A stretch of DNA of 64,000 bases from Limnohabitans sp. 103DPR2 (GTDB lineage Bacteria > Pseudomonadota > Gammaproteobacteria > Burkholderiales > Burkholderiaceae_C). A program made the position numbers and the translations under genes. This document shows positions 48,567-56,954 of this stretch, one piece after another. Numbering within the stretch: position 1 is the first letter of the stretch; each line of letters starts with the position of its first letter. The stretch is from assembly GCF_001412575.1 (NCBI RefSeq), contig NZ_CP011834.1:992001-1056000 (forward strand), given 5' to 3'. Under the pieces are notes generated by a model. That model made no database searches. It saw only the letters and a list, made by a program, of their open reading frames with translations, and was not told the origin of the DNA.

Positions 48567-48971
48567 ATGTCAAATGAACACCCCTTCAAAGCGGAACAGC
48601 TGAAAGCACTGGCTGCTCAAGCACCGCATCACTGCACCTGCGCCCTGAAAATCTGCAAAGGCTGGGAAAGCGTACCCGACGCACGCTGGCCCGCTGACCA
48701 AATGCAAGCTGCAGGCACTCTTAGGCAAGAACTAGCCGAAGGCCAAATGGAATTGACCTTCGAAGAATTCCATCCCAAGGGCACGCGCTACGACTCACCG
48801 AACGCGCCTATTGCAGTGGACTACTTTCCCTACAACCGCTGCGACGTCTTCAAGTGCAGCACATGTCAATGTGCTGTCTTGAAGTACACCGAATACGGCG
48901 GTTATTACGTGGACACACGTGCCAGGTTGGTCGATCCTGAAATGATCGTGGCACGCTCAGCAGAAGCTTGA
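48567..48971 (+). CDS. Conserved Cys-rich hypothetical protein
   Basis: A 134-residue soluble protein. It has one cysteine group near the N-terminus (HHCTCALKICKGWES) and another near the C-terminus (NRCDVFKCSTCQCAVLKYTE), followed by YGGYYVDTRAR. I recall similar uncharacterised proteins in Burkholderiales; the two cysteine groups could bind zinc. It starts four bases after the lactonase gene. Its last 67 bases overlap the 3' end of the opposite-strand dadA gene, tail to tail. No function can be assigned. Confidence 0.65.
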   Translation: MSNEHPFKAEQLKALAAQAPHHCTCALKICKGWESVPDARWPADQMQAAGTLRQELAEGQMELTFEEFHPKGTRYDSPNAPIAVDYFPYNRCDVFKCSTCQCAVLKYTEYGGYYVDTRARLVDPEMIVARSAEA

Positions 48972-50182
48972 GCCGCCACCACTTCCGCCACCATGTCTGC
49001 CGTCACGGCAGACAATGTCCAACCTAAGTGACCGTGACCTGTGTTGTAAAACACATTGGCAGCTTTGCCACGACCCACGCGGGGCATCATGTTGGGCATC
49101 ATGGGACGCAAGCCAGCCCATGGCACCACGGAGCGGGTGTTGATTTTGGGGAAGCATTGGTTGACCCAATCGACCAATGGCTTGATGCGGTCTGCGCGAA
49201 TGTCGCGGTTGTAGCCGTTGAATTCAGCCGTGCCCGCCACACGGAATCGGTCTTCGCCTAAACGGCTAGTAACCAGTTTGGTTTCGTCGTCCAGCAAGCT
49301 GACCTGCGGTGCGCCTGCTTGGCTTTCAGCGTCGTTCAAATTGACCGTGATGGAATAGCCTTTGACAGGGTAGATGTTGACGCGGTCACCCAGTTGTGAA
49401 GCAAATTGGTTGCTGGCAACGCCTGCGCACACCACCACGCTGTCAAACGTATGAATGCTGGTAGGCGCATCTGAGTGGGCTACACTGATCTTGACTTGGT
49501 TGTTGTCGCTTTGAATGTTGGTGACGTCTTGGTCATACAAAGTGCGAACACCTAAACGCTTTGCAGCCATGGCTAAACCGTTGGTGAACTTGTGGATGTC
49601 TCCCGTAGAGTCACTTTCTGTGAAATAGCCGCCGTAGTATTGGCCAGCCAAAGTGGGTTCGATGGCTTTCATTTCTTCGGGGGTCACCGCATGGCGTGGC
49701 AAGCCACCCTTGGCCAACATTTCAGAAACTTTGCCAGCGTGGTCAAAGCCTTTTTTGTCGCGGTAAATGTGCAAGATGCCTTGCTTCTTTAAATCAAAAT
49801 CAATGTTTTCAGCTTCTGCCCAAGCGAACAAATGTTGACGTGCCGCAACAGCCAGTTTGGCCGTTTCAATGGTGTTCTTTTCGTAAGCCGTCATGGAAGC
49901 CATAAACTCTGCAAACCAAGAAATTTTGTGCCAGCTGGGTTTGGGATTGACCAGCAGTGGTGCATCACTTTTGAGCATCCACTTCAAGCCCTTGATGATG
50001 GTGGAGGGGTGGGTCCAAACTTCTGCATTCGAGGCCGACAACTGTCCGCCATTGGCAAATGAAGTTTCCATGGCGGCATAGCGGTGACGCTCAAACAAGG
50101 TGACAGAGAAGCCCCGCTTGGCCAGTGCATAAGCAGTCGTGACGCCGGTGATGCCGCCGCCCACAATGGCAATAGTTTTCAT
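48905..50182 (-). CDS. dadA: D-amino acid dehydrogenase (DadA-like FAD oxidoreductase)
   Basis: A 425-residue FAD-dependent amine/amino-acid oxidase. The N-terminal FAD motif is IAIVGGGITGVTTAYALA, followed by FANGGQLSASNAEVWTHP, the family's signature stretch. Towards the end come VPWAGLRPMMPNMMPRVG and FYNTGHGHLGWTLS. It would oxidise a D-amino acid, or possibly glycine, to the 2-oxo acid and ammonia, passing electrons to the respiratory chain. It lies directly behind a tandem glycine riboswitch, so glycine is probably its signal and perhaps its substrate. Its C-terminal ten residues (from about 48934) extend past the usual end and overlap the convergent gene. Confidence 0.88.
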   Translation of the reverse strand: MKTIAIVGGGITGVTTAYALAKRGFSVTLFERHRYAAMETSFANGGQLSASNAEVWTHPSTIIKGLKWMLKSDAPLLVNPKPSWHKISWFAEFMASMTAYEKNTIETAKLAVAARQHLFAWAEAENIDFDLKKQGILHIYRDKKGFDHAGKVSEMLAKGGLPRHAVTPEEMKAIEPTLAGQYYGGYFTESDSTGDIHKFTNGLAMAAKRLGVRTLYDQDVTNIQSDNNQVKISVAHSDAPTSIHTFDSVVVCAGVASNQFASQLGDRVNIYPVKGYSITVNLNDAESQAGAPQVSLLDDETKLVTSRLGEDRFRVAGTAEFNGYNRDIRADRIKPLVDWVNQCFPKINTRSVVPWAGLRPMMPNMMPRVGRGKAANVFYNTGHGHLGWTLSAVTADMVAEVVAAQASAERATIISGSTNLARVST

Positions 50183-50221
50183 GATTCAGATCTTTCAAAA
50201 CGTCAAAGGGTTGGGCCATGA

Positions 50222-50425
50222 CACATCTGTGCCTTTGGCGCCCCTTCTGTTTTGGACCTGAGAGATTCACAACACGCTGGGGTGTTGCTTGCTCCTGCGG
50301 TGGGTTTGCGGACGAAAACGCAAACCACTCTTCAGAATGAAAGATGACATCGGTCCTTTTGCCTGAGAGTTTCCGGGGCGGTTGCTCCTTCGGCGTTGCT
50401 TCTGGAGCAATCTCTCCCGATGTCA
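50222..50425 (-). ncRNA. Tandem glycine riboswitch (gcvT motif) upstream of dadA
   Basis: On the - strand the first aptamer (about 50425-50346) begins ATCGGGAGAG and contains AAACTCTCAGGCAAAAGGACCGAT. The second (about 50340-50222) contains GAAGAG, then AATCTCTCAGGTCCAAAACAGAAGGGG. The paired CTCTCAGG-x-AAA-ACAGA/GGAC elements in two copies are the hallmark of the tandem glycine riboswitch. It ends about 40 bases before the dadA start codon and begins 15 bases after the stop of an M20 hydrolase gene on the same strand. It normally turns on glycine-degrading genes when glycine is abundant. Confidence 0.92.
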
Positions 50426-50439
50426 ATCGAATCTTTAAA

Positions 50440-51615
50440 TTAAGACTTGAAGAATTCCTTCGTCAAGTGTACCCAATAATCAGAGCCTGTTGCAATGTTG
50501 TCATCGTTGAAGTCGTAACCAGGGTTGTGCACCATGCACGCGCCCGCGGATTCGCCATCACCGTTGCCAATGAGCAAATAACTGCCAGGAATTTTTTCCA
50601 GCATGAAGGCAAAATCTTCGCTGCCAGTTAAAGGCGGACCATTTAAAACAACGCGCTCAGCGCCGACCAAATCCAAAGCCACTTGCCTTGCAAAATTGGT
50701 TTCGTTTTCTGAATTCACCAACACGCAATAGCCTTCTTTCCAGTCGACTTCGGCCATGCAGCCAAAGCTTTCGGCTTGCGATGTGGCAATGGCTTTGATG
50801 CGTTGCTCGAGCAATTTGCGAACACCCGGGTCCAAAGCGCGAACACTCAATTCGAGTGTGGCCAACGCGGGAATCACATTGTTGGCCTTGCCAGCTTGAA
50901 TGGAGCCCACCGTCACCACAGCGGTGTGCAGTGGATCGACATTGCGAGACACCACGGTTTGCAAAGCCATGACGATGGCCGCTGCAGCGACCAAAGAGTC
51001 GGCAGCGCGATGCGGCATACCGCCATGTCCGCCTGTGCCATTCACGCGAATGGTGACGTAATCACTGGACGCCATGGCACTGCCACTGCGAAACACAAAT
51101 TTGCCCACAGGTACGCCAGGCATGTTGTGCATGGCAAAGATGGCATTGCAAGGGAACAAGTCAAACAGACCGTCTTGCATCATGCGCAGTGCGCCGCCAC
51201 CGCCTTCTTCGGCCGGTTGAAAGATGAGGTGCAGCACACCATCAAACTCGCTGTTCAACGCCAACTCGTGGGCGGCCGCCAGCAGCATGGCGGTGTGGCC
51301 ATCATGGCCGCAGGCATGCATCAGACCGGGCTTGGTGCTCGACCATTCGGCGCCACTGGCCTCTTGAATGGGCAGGGCATCCATGTCGGCACGCAGGCCC
51401 AAGCTGCGTGTGCTGGTGCCACGTTGGAGGGTGCCCACCACACCGGTGCCGCCCAAGCCGCGGTGCACTTGGTAGCCCCAAGACTCAAGCTTGGACGCCA
51501 CCAACTCAGCGGTGCGATGTTCTTCAAACGCCAACTCGGGGTGGCGGTGAATGTCTCGCCGCAGTTGGATGAACTCACCCACTCGGGCTGTGAGCGCTTC
51601 GCGCAAGTAGGTCAT
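50440..51615 (-). CDS. M20-family amidohydrolase (hippurate/N-acyl-amino-acid hydrolase type), copy 2
   Basis: A 391-residue hydrolase with the same metal-site motifs as the first M20 gene: HACGHDGHTAML (about residues 99-110), QPAEEGGGGAL, HNMPGVPVGKF and LTGSEDFAFML. The N-terminus RRDIHRHPELAFEEHRTAEL is typical of the hippuricase-like M20D group. It starts two bases after the Bug gene (stop TAA, then AC, then ATG) and ends 15 bases before the glycine riboswitch. Hydrolysis of an N-acylglycine would yield the very ligand sensed by that riboswitch. Confidence 0.88.
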   Translation of the reverse strand: MTYLREALTARVGEFIQLRRDIHRHPELAFEEHRTAELVASKLESWGYQVHRGLGGTGVVGTLQRGTSTRSLGLRADMDALPIQEASGAEWSSTKPGLMHACGHDGHTAMLLAAAHELALNSEFDGVLHLIFQPAEEGGGGALRMMQDGLFDLFPCNAIFAMHNMPGVPVGKFVFRSGSAMASSDYVTIRVNGTGGHGGMPHRAADSLVAAAAIVMALQTVVSRNVDPLHTAVVTVGSIQAGKANNVIPALATLELSVRALDPGVRKLLEQRIKAIATSQAESFGCMAEVDWKEGYCVLVNSENETNFARQVALDLVGAERVVLNGPPLTGSEDFAFMLEKIPGSYLLIGNGDGESAGACMVHNPGYDFNDDNIATGSDYWVHLTKEFFKS

Positions 51616-51617
51616 GT

Positions 51618-52616
51618 TTATTGCGGTTGCAAGTTGATGGACTTGGCAATGGCGCGGAACTGTGCGGTGCCATCTGCATAAGCTTTGTCAACGGCTTGCA
51701 ATGACAAGGGTTTGGCAACCAGTTGGCTGTTGGCTTCCAGGCCGCTGCGAACAGCGGAATCACTCAGAGAGTCCGTGATGGTTTTATGCAAAACTTGGAC
51801 AATGGCTTCTGGTGTGTCTTTTTTGACAAAGTAGCCTGTCCAAATATTGAAAGTGAAGTTCTTCAGTGACTTGCTTTCTGAAATTGCAGGATAAGCTTTG
51901 ACGGAATCCAGACGCTCGCTGTTGAGCATGGCCAAAATTTTGATCTTGCCTTGCTTTTGCAATTCTTCATATGCTTTGCCAAATGGCGCTAAGAAAATAT
52001 CAACTTGGCCACCAATCAAATCTTGGTTAGCGGGTGCGCCACCCTTGTAAGGAATGTGGGTCATGGGAATGTTGGTCACTTTGGACAAATGCTCACCCAG
52101 CAAATGGTAAAAAGAGCCAGGTCCCACGCTGGCGTATGTGATGGGGCGGCCAGCCTGGGCTTCTTTGCGCGCATATTCCAAGAATTCATCGACATTGTTC
52201 ACAGGCAAATCTTTGCGAGCTAAGAAAGCAATCTGTGCTGTAGAAATCATTTGCACCAAACGGAAATCTTCGCTCTTGAATTTGACAGCCGAAATCGCCA
52301 AGGGTGCCAAGATCAATTCGTTGGGCGAACCTTGGAAAATGATTTGACCGTCAGAGTGTGAGTTCAAAACCTTTTGTGCTGCAATGGCACCACTTGCTCC
52401 GCCCAAGTTGTCAACAATCACGGGCTGTCCCAGATTTTTTGACAAGGTGTTGTTCACTGTGCGGGCAATCACGTCAGACAAACCACCGGCTGGATAGGGC
52501 ACCAGCAACGTGACGGGTTTTGAGGGGTAGGTTTGCGCCAAGACGGTGCCGGCCACGAGCAACATGCCCACAACTGCGGATGCACTCTTGAAACATTTTT
52601 CAACCACTGCGTTCAT
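51618..52616 (-). CDS. Bug/TctC-family periplasmic substrate-binding protein (3)
   Basis: A 332-residue exported protein. Signal peptide (about residues 1-28, GMLLVAGTVLAQ), then TYPSKPVTLLVPYPAGGLSDVIARTV, NLGGASGAIAAQ and IPYKGGAPANQDLIGGQVDIF. GAGGAGACAAGAA precedes the ATG at 52616. It is the first gene of the - strand Bug-M20-riboswitch-dadA unit and is divergent from a LysR regulator. It presumably captures the substrate of the M20 hydrolase. Confidence 0.9.
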   Translation of the reverse strand: MNAVVEKCFKSASAVVGMLLVAGTVLAQTYPSKPVTLLVPYPAGGLSDVIARTVNNTLSKNLGQPVIVDNLGGASGAIAAQKVLNSHSDGQIIFQGSPNELILAPLAISAVKFKSEDFRLVQMISTAQIAFLARKDLPVNNVDEFLEYARKEAQAGRPITYASVGPGSFYHLLGEHLSKVTNIPMTHIPYKGGAPANQDLIGGQVDIFLAPFGKAYEELQKQGKIKILAMLNSERLDSVKAYPAISESKSLKNFTFNIWTGYFVKKDTPEAIVQVLHKTITDSLSDSAVRSGLEANSQLVAKPLSLQAVDKAYADGTAQFRAIAKSINLQPQ

Positions 52617-52677
52617 TTCTTGTCTCCTCTTTTGGATAAATAGTGCCCTCATCCTAAAAATGGCTTGAATCCAAGTC

Positions 52678-52716
52678 AAATGCATAATAATATTCATTAG
52701 CATGATTTAAATGCAT
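52678..52716. promoter_or_regulatory. Candidate LysR operator region (repeats in the divergent promoter)
   Basis: AAATGCAT occurs twice in the same orientation (52678-52685 and 52709-52716). Between them lies an AT-rich imperfect palindrome, ATGC...AATATT...GCAT. It sits between the divergent LysR and Bug genes, where LysR proteins usually bind. The exact site is not certain. Confidence 0.4.
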
Positions 52717-52727
52717 GGAAAAAACCG

Positions 52728-53612
52728 ATGACCTTGGTCCAACTGAAGCACTTCATCGAATTGGCCGCCAATGGCTCGTTCAGCAAATCGGCTGAAAGGC
52801 TGTTCCTCACGCAGCCCGCCCTCAGCCGGAGTATCAAATCTCTGGAGGACGAACTGGGACAAGCCTTGTTTGACAGAGTGGGGCGCAAGAATGAACTGAC
52901 GCCCTTTGGACATCACATCCTGGGGCAAGCGCGCGAATTACTGGATGCCGCCAACAACTTGAAGCAGAGCAGCAAGCACCTGTTAACAGGACGTCATGGC
53001 CAACTGAAGTTGGGATTGGGCTCGGGTCCGGGCGCTTTGTGGATGACCCCCCTCTTAACTTATGTAGCCAATGAATGTCCCGGCGCACGTTTGGAAATTG
53101 CAAGGGGTGCCACCACTTTGTTGGTTCAACAACTCAGGGAGAGATTGTTGGATGCGTTGATCCTGGACATTCGCTCACTCACTCCATCGACTGATTTGAA
53201 AGTAGAGCCCTTGTGTGAGTTGCCAGGAACTTTCATGTGCAACAAAAAACATCCGCTGACCAAACTGAAGCAAGTCACCTTTGAGCAACTGCTTGATTAC
53301 CCCATTGCATCAACGCCCTTGAGTGATGAGGTGGCGCGCCTATTGACTGAAAAATATGGTGCACAAGCGCACCCAGATCAACTCATCCAATTGCGCTGCG
53401 AAGAAGTATCGAGTTTGTTGGATGTGGCCAGAAGCACGCAGGCCGTGGTCTTGGCTGTTCGCGCGCTGGCGCCTGATTTGGTGGCCTTGCCAATGACGCC
53501 GGCGCTCAATGCCAATGCCCGCTTTGGTTGGGTCTCTCTTAAGTCAAGGTCGGAAGTGCCCTTGGCCAGAGTGCTGCGCGAGGCAGCAGTACAGCGTTTG
53601 TCGGTGCTTTAA
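52728..53612 (+). CDS. LysR-family transcriptional regulator
   Basis: A 294-residue regulator. The N-terminal winged HTH is LKHFIELAANGSFSKSAERLFLTQPALSRSIKSLEDELG (in parts, residues 6-44), followed by LFDRVGRKNELTPFG. The co-inducer domain follows from about residue 92. Divergently transcribed from the Bug gene, it probably activates the Bug-M20-dadA unit. Its stop overlaps the copZ stop by three bases, tail to tail. Confidence 0.9.
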   Translation: MTLVQLKHFIELAANGSFSKSAERLFLTQPALSRSIKSLEDELGQALFDRVGRKNELTPFGHHILGQARELLDAANNLKQSSKHLLTGRHGQLKLGLGSGPGALWMTPLLTYVANECPGARLEIARGATTLLVQQLRERLLDALILDIRSLTPSTDLKVEPLCELPGTFMCNKKHPLTKLKQVTFEQLLDYPIASTPLSDEVARLLTEKYGAQAHPDQLIQLRCEEVSSLLDVARSTQAVVLAVRALAPDLVALPMTPALNANARFGWVSLKSRSEVPLARVLREAAVQRLSVL

Positions 53613-53806
53613 GCGGCTACCGTGTAACCTTCTTCTGCAATGACGTGCGCAATTTCTTCGCGCGCTTTGGAACTCTCTACGTCCACTTTGCCTGCAGGTC
53701 GGTCGATGACCACTTTGGCTTCAGGATCTAAACGATTGATGGCTTTTTTAACGGCCATTTCGCAATGGCCACAAGTCATGCCTTGAACTTGAAATGTGTT
53801 GTTCAT
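53609..53806 (-). CDS. copZ: CopZ-like copper chaperone (heavy-metal-associated domain)
   Basis: A 65-residue ferredoxin-like HMA domain. The metal site GMTCGHCEMAV (Cys12 and Cys15) is clear, followed by KKAINRLD and the usual VDVESSKA strand. The ATG at 53806 follows GAGGAG by eight bases; a TTG two codons upstream also keeps the frame. It is divergent from copA across 39 bases and should hand Cu(I) to the N-terminal domain of CopA, or buffer it for the oxidase genes nearby. I see no CueR-type operator in the short gap. Confidence 0.88.
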   Translation of the reverse strand: MNNTFQVQGMTCGHCEMAVKKAINRLDPEAKVVIDRPAGKVDVESSKAREEIAHVIAEEGYTVAA

Positions 53807-53845
53807 GATCAACTCCTCTCAATAAATTAGATGTAAGCTTAGCCT

Positions 53846-56101
53846 ATGTCTGAATTGTCCTGCGATATTGGTATTGGTGGCATGACCTGCGCGTCATGTG
53901 TTGCGCGGGTGGAACGCGCTATCGGAAAGTTGACCGATGTCAAAGACGTCAGTGTGAATTTGGCCACTGAATCTGCGAGGGTCACTTGGAAGTCGCCAGA
54001 GTCTGGCGCCCTCAATGCGCAAGAACAGCAAGCCCGCTTGCGACGTGCAGTGCGCGATGCAGGTTACGAGCCCTTGACCCCAGAACATTTGGAACAAGCA
54101 CCCGCTGGCGCATGGTCTGGTTTCGGTCCTGTCGCTGTTGGATTGTTGCTCAGTGCACCTTTGGTTCTGCCGATGTTGGGCGATGCACTTGGTAAGCATT
54201 GGATGTTGCCTGCGCTGTGGCAGTTTTTATTGGCCACACCTGTGCAATTTATTCTGGGCGCACGTTTTTACAAAGCGGGTTGGCATGCCTTGCTAGCCGG
54301 CAGTGGCAACATGGATTTGTTGGTGGCCATTGGCACCTCAGCCGGGTGGTTGTTGTCCATATGGCTGTGGCTGACGGCAGCCGATGGGCACATGGTGCAT
54401 TTGTATTTTGAAGGTTCTGCCGTTGTCATTACCCTGGTTTTGCTAGGCAAGTGGCTTGAAGCACGTGCCAAGCGTCAAACCACCGATGCCATTCGGGCCT
54501 TGCATGCACTGCGCCCTGAAAAAGCGCGCGTCATCACAGCCGATGGTGAAGTCGAAATTCCCATCGAAGAATTGTTGGTGGGCGATCGCATGCTGGTATT
54601 GCCAGGTGAACGTTTTGCCGCCGATGGCATGGTGCTGGAAGGACAGACACAAGTTGATGAAGCCATGCTGACGGGCGAGCCTTTGCCTGTCCCTAAAAAT
54701 GTTGGCGCACGCGTCACGGGTGGCAGCATCAATGGTGAGGGCCGCGTGCTGGTCACGGTCAGTGCCACAGGCACTACAACAGTGTTGTCCAACATCATTC
54801 GCTTGGTTGAAGATGCGCAGGCTGCCAAAGCACCTCTTCAGCGTTTGGTGGATCAGGTATCGGCCGTGTTTGTGCCTGTGGTGTTGGTGTTGGCATTGAT
54901 CACCTTGTTGGCGTGGTGGTTCACGGGTCACAGCCTTGAGGTCTCGCTTATTCACAGTGTGGCTGTGCTGGTGATCGCTTGTCCCTGTGCTTTGGGTTTG
55001 GCCACACCCGCCGCCATCATGGCGGGCACTGGCGTGGCAGCCAAGCACGGCATCCTGATCAAAGATGCGCAGGCTCTAGAAATTGCCCACAAAGTTGACA
55101 CCGTCGCCTTTGACAAAACAGGTACTTTGACCGTGGGTCAGCCAAGGCTGATTTCCTTGACGTCGGTCAATTTACAAAATGTGCCAAGCTCTGATTCGGA
55201 CGATCAACTGTTGATGTTGGCCGCCAGCTTGCAAAGCGGAAGTGAACACCCCTTGGCGCATGCTGTGGTGCAAGCAGCCAAAACACAGAGCTTGCAGTTC
55301 GTGGTGCCTGACGACGTTAAGGCGGTGCCAGGTTTTGGTAGCGAAGGCCATGTGCAGGGCCGCCATTTGTTGTTGGGCAGCTTGCGTTGGATGGACTCGC
55401 TCAATGTGCCAGACGGACCGTGGCAAGCACAGGCAGCAAGCATGCAGGCCGACGGTGCCACTGTCTCGATCTTGGCTGAGCGCTCGCACGCTGGCGTCAA
55501 TCCTTTGGCAGTCTTGGCGTTTGGCGACGAGCCCAAACCTGGCGTGCAAGCTGCATTGAAGTTATTGCGTCAGCGCGGACTTCGGCTGGTCATGATTTCG
55601 GGTGACAACAAAGGCGCAGCACAAGCCATGGCGGCACGTTTAGGACTTCAACCTGATGAGGTGTTTGCAGAAGTATTGCCTGGCGACAAAGCAGCCTTGG
55701 TCAAAAGTTTGCAAGCCCATTCAACTGATGCGCCGCATGTGGTGGCTTTTGTTGGAGACGGTATCAACGATGCACCGGCATTGGCCGCTGCGGATGTGGG
55801 TTTGGCCATGGCCAATTTGAATGCCGATGGCAGACGCGGTGGCACCGATGTGGCCATGCAAGCCGCAGGCATCACGTTGATGCGGGGCGATGTGGCCTTG
55901 GTGGCTGGCGCCTTGGAAATTTCTGCGCTTACAGTGGCCAAAATTCGGCAAAATTTATTTTGGGCATTTGCCTACAACGCTGCAGGCATCCCACTGGCAG
56001 CCATGGGCTACCTGAGCCCTGTAGTGGCTGGTGCGGCCATGGCATTGAGTTCGGTCAGTGTGATGACCAATGCCTTGCTGCTCAAGCGCTGGAAACCTTA
56101 A
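53846..56101 (+). CDS. copA: Copper-translocating P1B-type ATPase CopA
   Basis: A 751-residue heavy-metal ATPase. One N-terminal HMA domain (GGMTCASCVARVE, Cys15 and Cys18) is followed by membrane helices. The actuator motif is MLTGEPLPVPK, the transmembrane metal site is CPC in VIACPCALGLATP, the phosphorylation site is FDKTGTLTVG, and the hinge is VGDGINDAPALA. It exports Cu(I) or loads it for cuproprotein assembly such as cytochrome oxidase. It stops against the convergent DUF2189 gene with a four-base overlap. Confidence 0.95.
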   Translation: MSELSCDIGIGGMTCASCVARVERAIGKLTDVKDVSVNLATESARVTWKSPESGALNAQEQQARLRRAVRDAGYEPLTPEHLEQAPAGAWSGFGPVAVGLLLSAPLVLPMLGDALGKHWMLPALWQFLLATPVQFILGARFYKAGWHALLAGSGNMDLLVAIGTSAGWLLSIWLWLTAADGHMVHLYFEGSAVVITLVLLGKWLEARAKRQTTDAIRALHALRPEKARVITADGEVEIPIEELLVGDRMLVLPGERFAADGMVLEGQTQVDEAMLTGEPLPVPKNVGARVTGGSINGEGRVLVTVSATGTTTVLSNIIRLVEDAQAAKAPLQRLVDQVSAVFVPVVLVLALITLLAWWFTGHSLEVSLIHSVAVLVIACPCALGLATPAAIMAGTGVAAKHGILIKDAQALEIAHKVDTVAFDKTGTLTVGQPRLISLTSVNLQNVPSSDSDDQLLMLAASLQSGSEHPLAHAVVQAAKTQSLQFVVPDDVKAVPGFGSEGHVQGRHLLLGSLRWMDSLNVPDGPWQAQAASMQADGATVSILAERSHAGVNPLAVLAFGDEPKPGVQAALKLLRQRGLRLVMISGDNKGAAQAMAARLGLQPDEVFAEVLPGDKAALVKSLQAHSTDAPHVVAFVGDGINDAPALAAADVGLAMANLNADGRRGGTDVAMQAAGITLMRGDVALVAGALEISALTVAKIRQNLFWAFAYNAAGIPLAAMGYLSPVVAGAAMALSSVSVMTNALLLKRWKP

Positions 56102-56838
56102 TCGGGCAAGACCAAGGCGTGATAGGCGTGCCAAGTGGCATGACCAATCAGGGGTGCAGTGATCACCAACAAAGGTTTGAAAAAAACCAGCGCCAGTCCA
56201 ATGAAACAAACGATCAGGCTGGCCCATAGCAAGCAGACCAGCGCGTTGTTCCACAGCGCATTGGCGCTGGTGAAGATGGCCTCTAGGGTGTCGGTTGATC
56301 GGTCTAGCAGCATGGGCACAGAGACGACTGAGATTGCAAAAACCAGGGATGCAAAAATGGCGCCAACACACGTCCAGACCAACAGAAACTCGATGTTTTT
56401 GAAATCGACGATTTGAGAAATTAAACTTTGCAGATGCGGGTATTCTTGGTCTGCAAACAGCGCGAACAAGACGATTGAAACACGCGCCCAAACAATCATC
56501 AGAAACGTCAACAGGATGGCAAACAAGCCCATCATTTTCCAATTGGGCAGCCAAGCTTTCATGCTTTTGGGCAGGCTGACTTCCTCTCCTTTTTGCACTT
56601 GGCGAGACAACTCATAAAGCCCCGTACAGACAATCGGCCCAAGCAAGAAAAAACTGGCCGTCAAACCCATGGTGGCCTTCCAATAATGGGCGTAGACCAG
56701 CGCGAGGGCATATCCCAGTACAACAAACACCAAGCCATAAAAAGCGCCCACAAAATGCGTTTTGCGCATGTCATCAAAGCCTTTTATGAGCCAAGTCATA
56801 GGGCTGAGCAAGGGAAGGTCAGATTGAATGGCAGCCAT
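56098..56838 (-). CDS. DUF2189-family inner-membrane protein
   Basis: A 246-residue protein with about six hydrophobic helices (for example residues 33-55, 60-80, 100-122 and 145-170). The start LSPMTWLIKGFDDMRKTHFVGAFYG (in parts) and LLGPIVCTGLYELSRQVQKGEE are typical of DUF2189 membrane proteins, which are often found near cytochrome oxidase genes. AGAGG precedes the ATG at 56838. A short inverted repeat, CTTTGTG-GTGTG-CACAAAG (56848-56866), overlaps this ribosome-site region. Function unknown. Confidence 0.75.
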   Translation of the reverse strand: MAAIQSDLPLLSPMTWLIKGFDDMRKTHFVGAFYGLVFVVLGYALALVYAHYWKATMGLTASFFLLGPIVCTGLYELSRQVQKGEEVSLPKSMKAWLPNWKMMGLFAILLTFLMIVWARVSIVLFALFADQEYPHLQSLISQIVDFKNIEFLLVWTCVGAIFASLVFAISVVSVPMLLDRSTDTLEAIFTSANALWNNALVCLLWASLIVCFIGLALVFFKPLLVITAPLIGHATWHAYHALVLPD

Positions 56839-56954
56839 AGAAAACCTCTTTGTGGTGTGCACAAAGTTTAATGAACAGGTGTGTCAGCTGACCATCAGGG
56901 GTTTCGCTAGATGAAGACTTGTGGCGCAATGCCAAGTGCTTCTGAAAAATTGAC

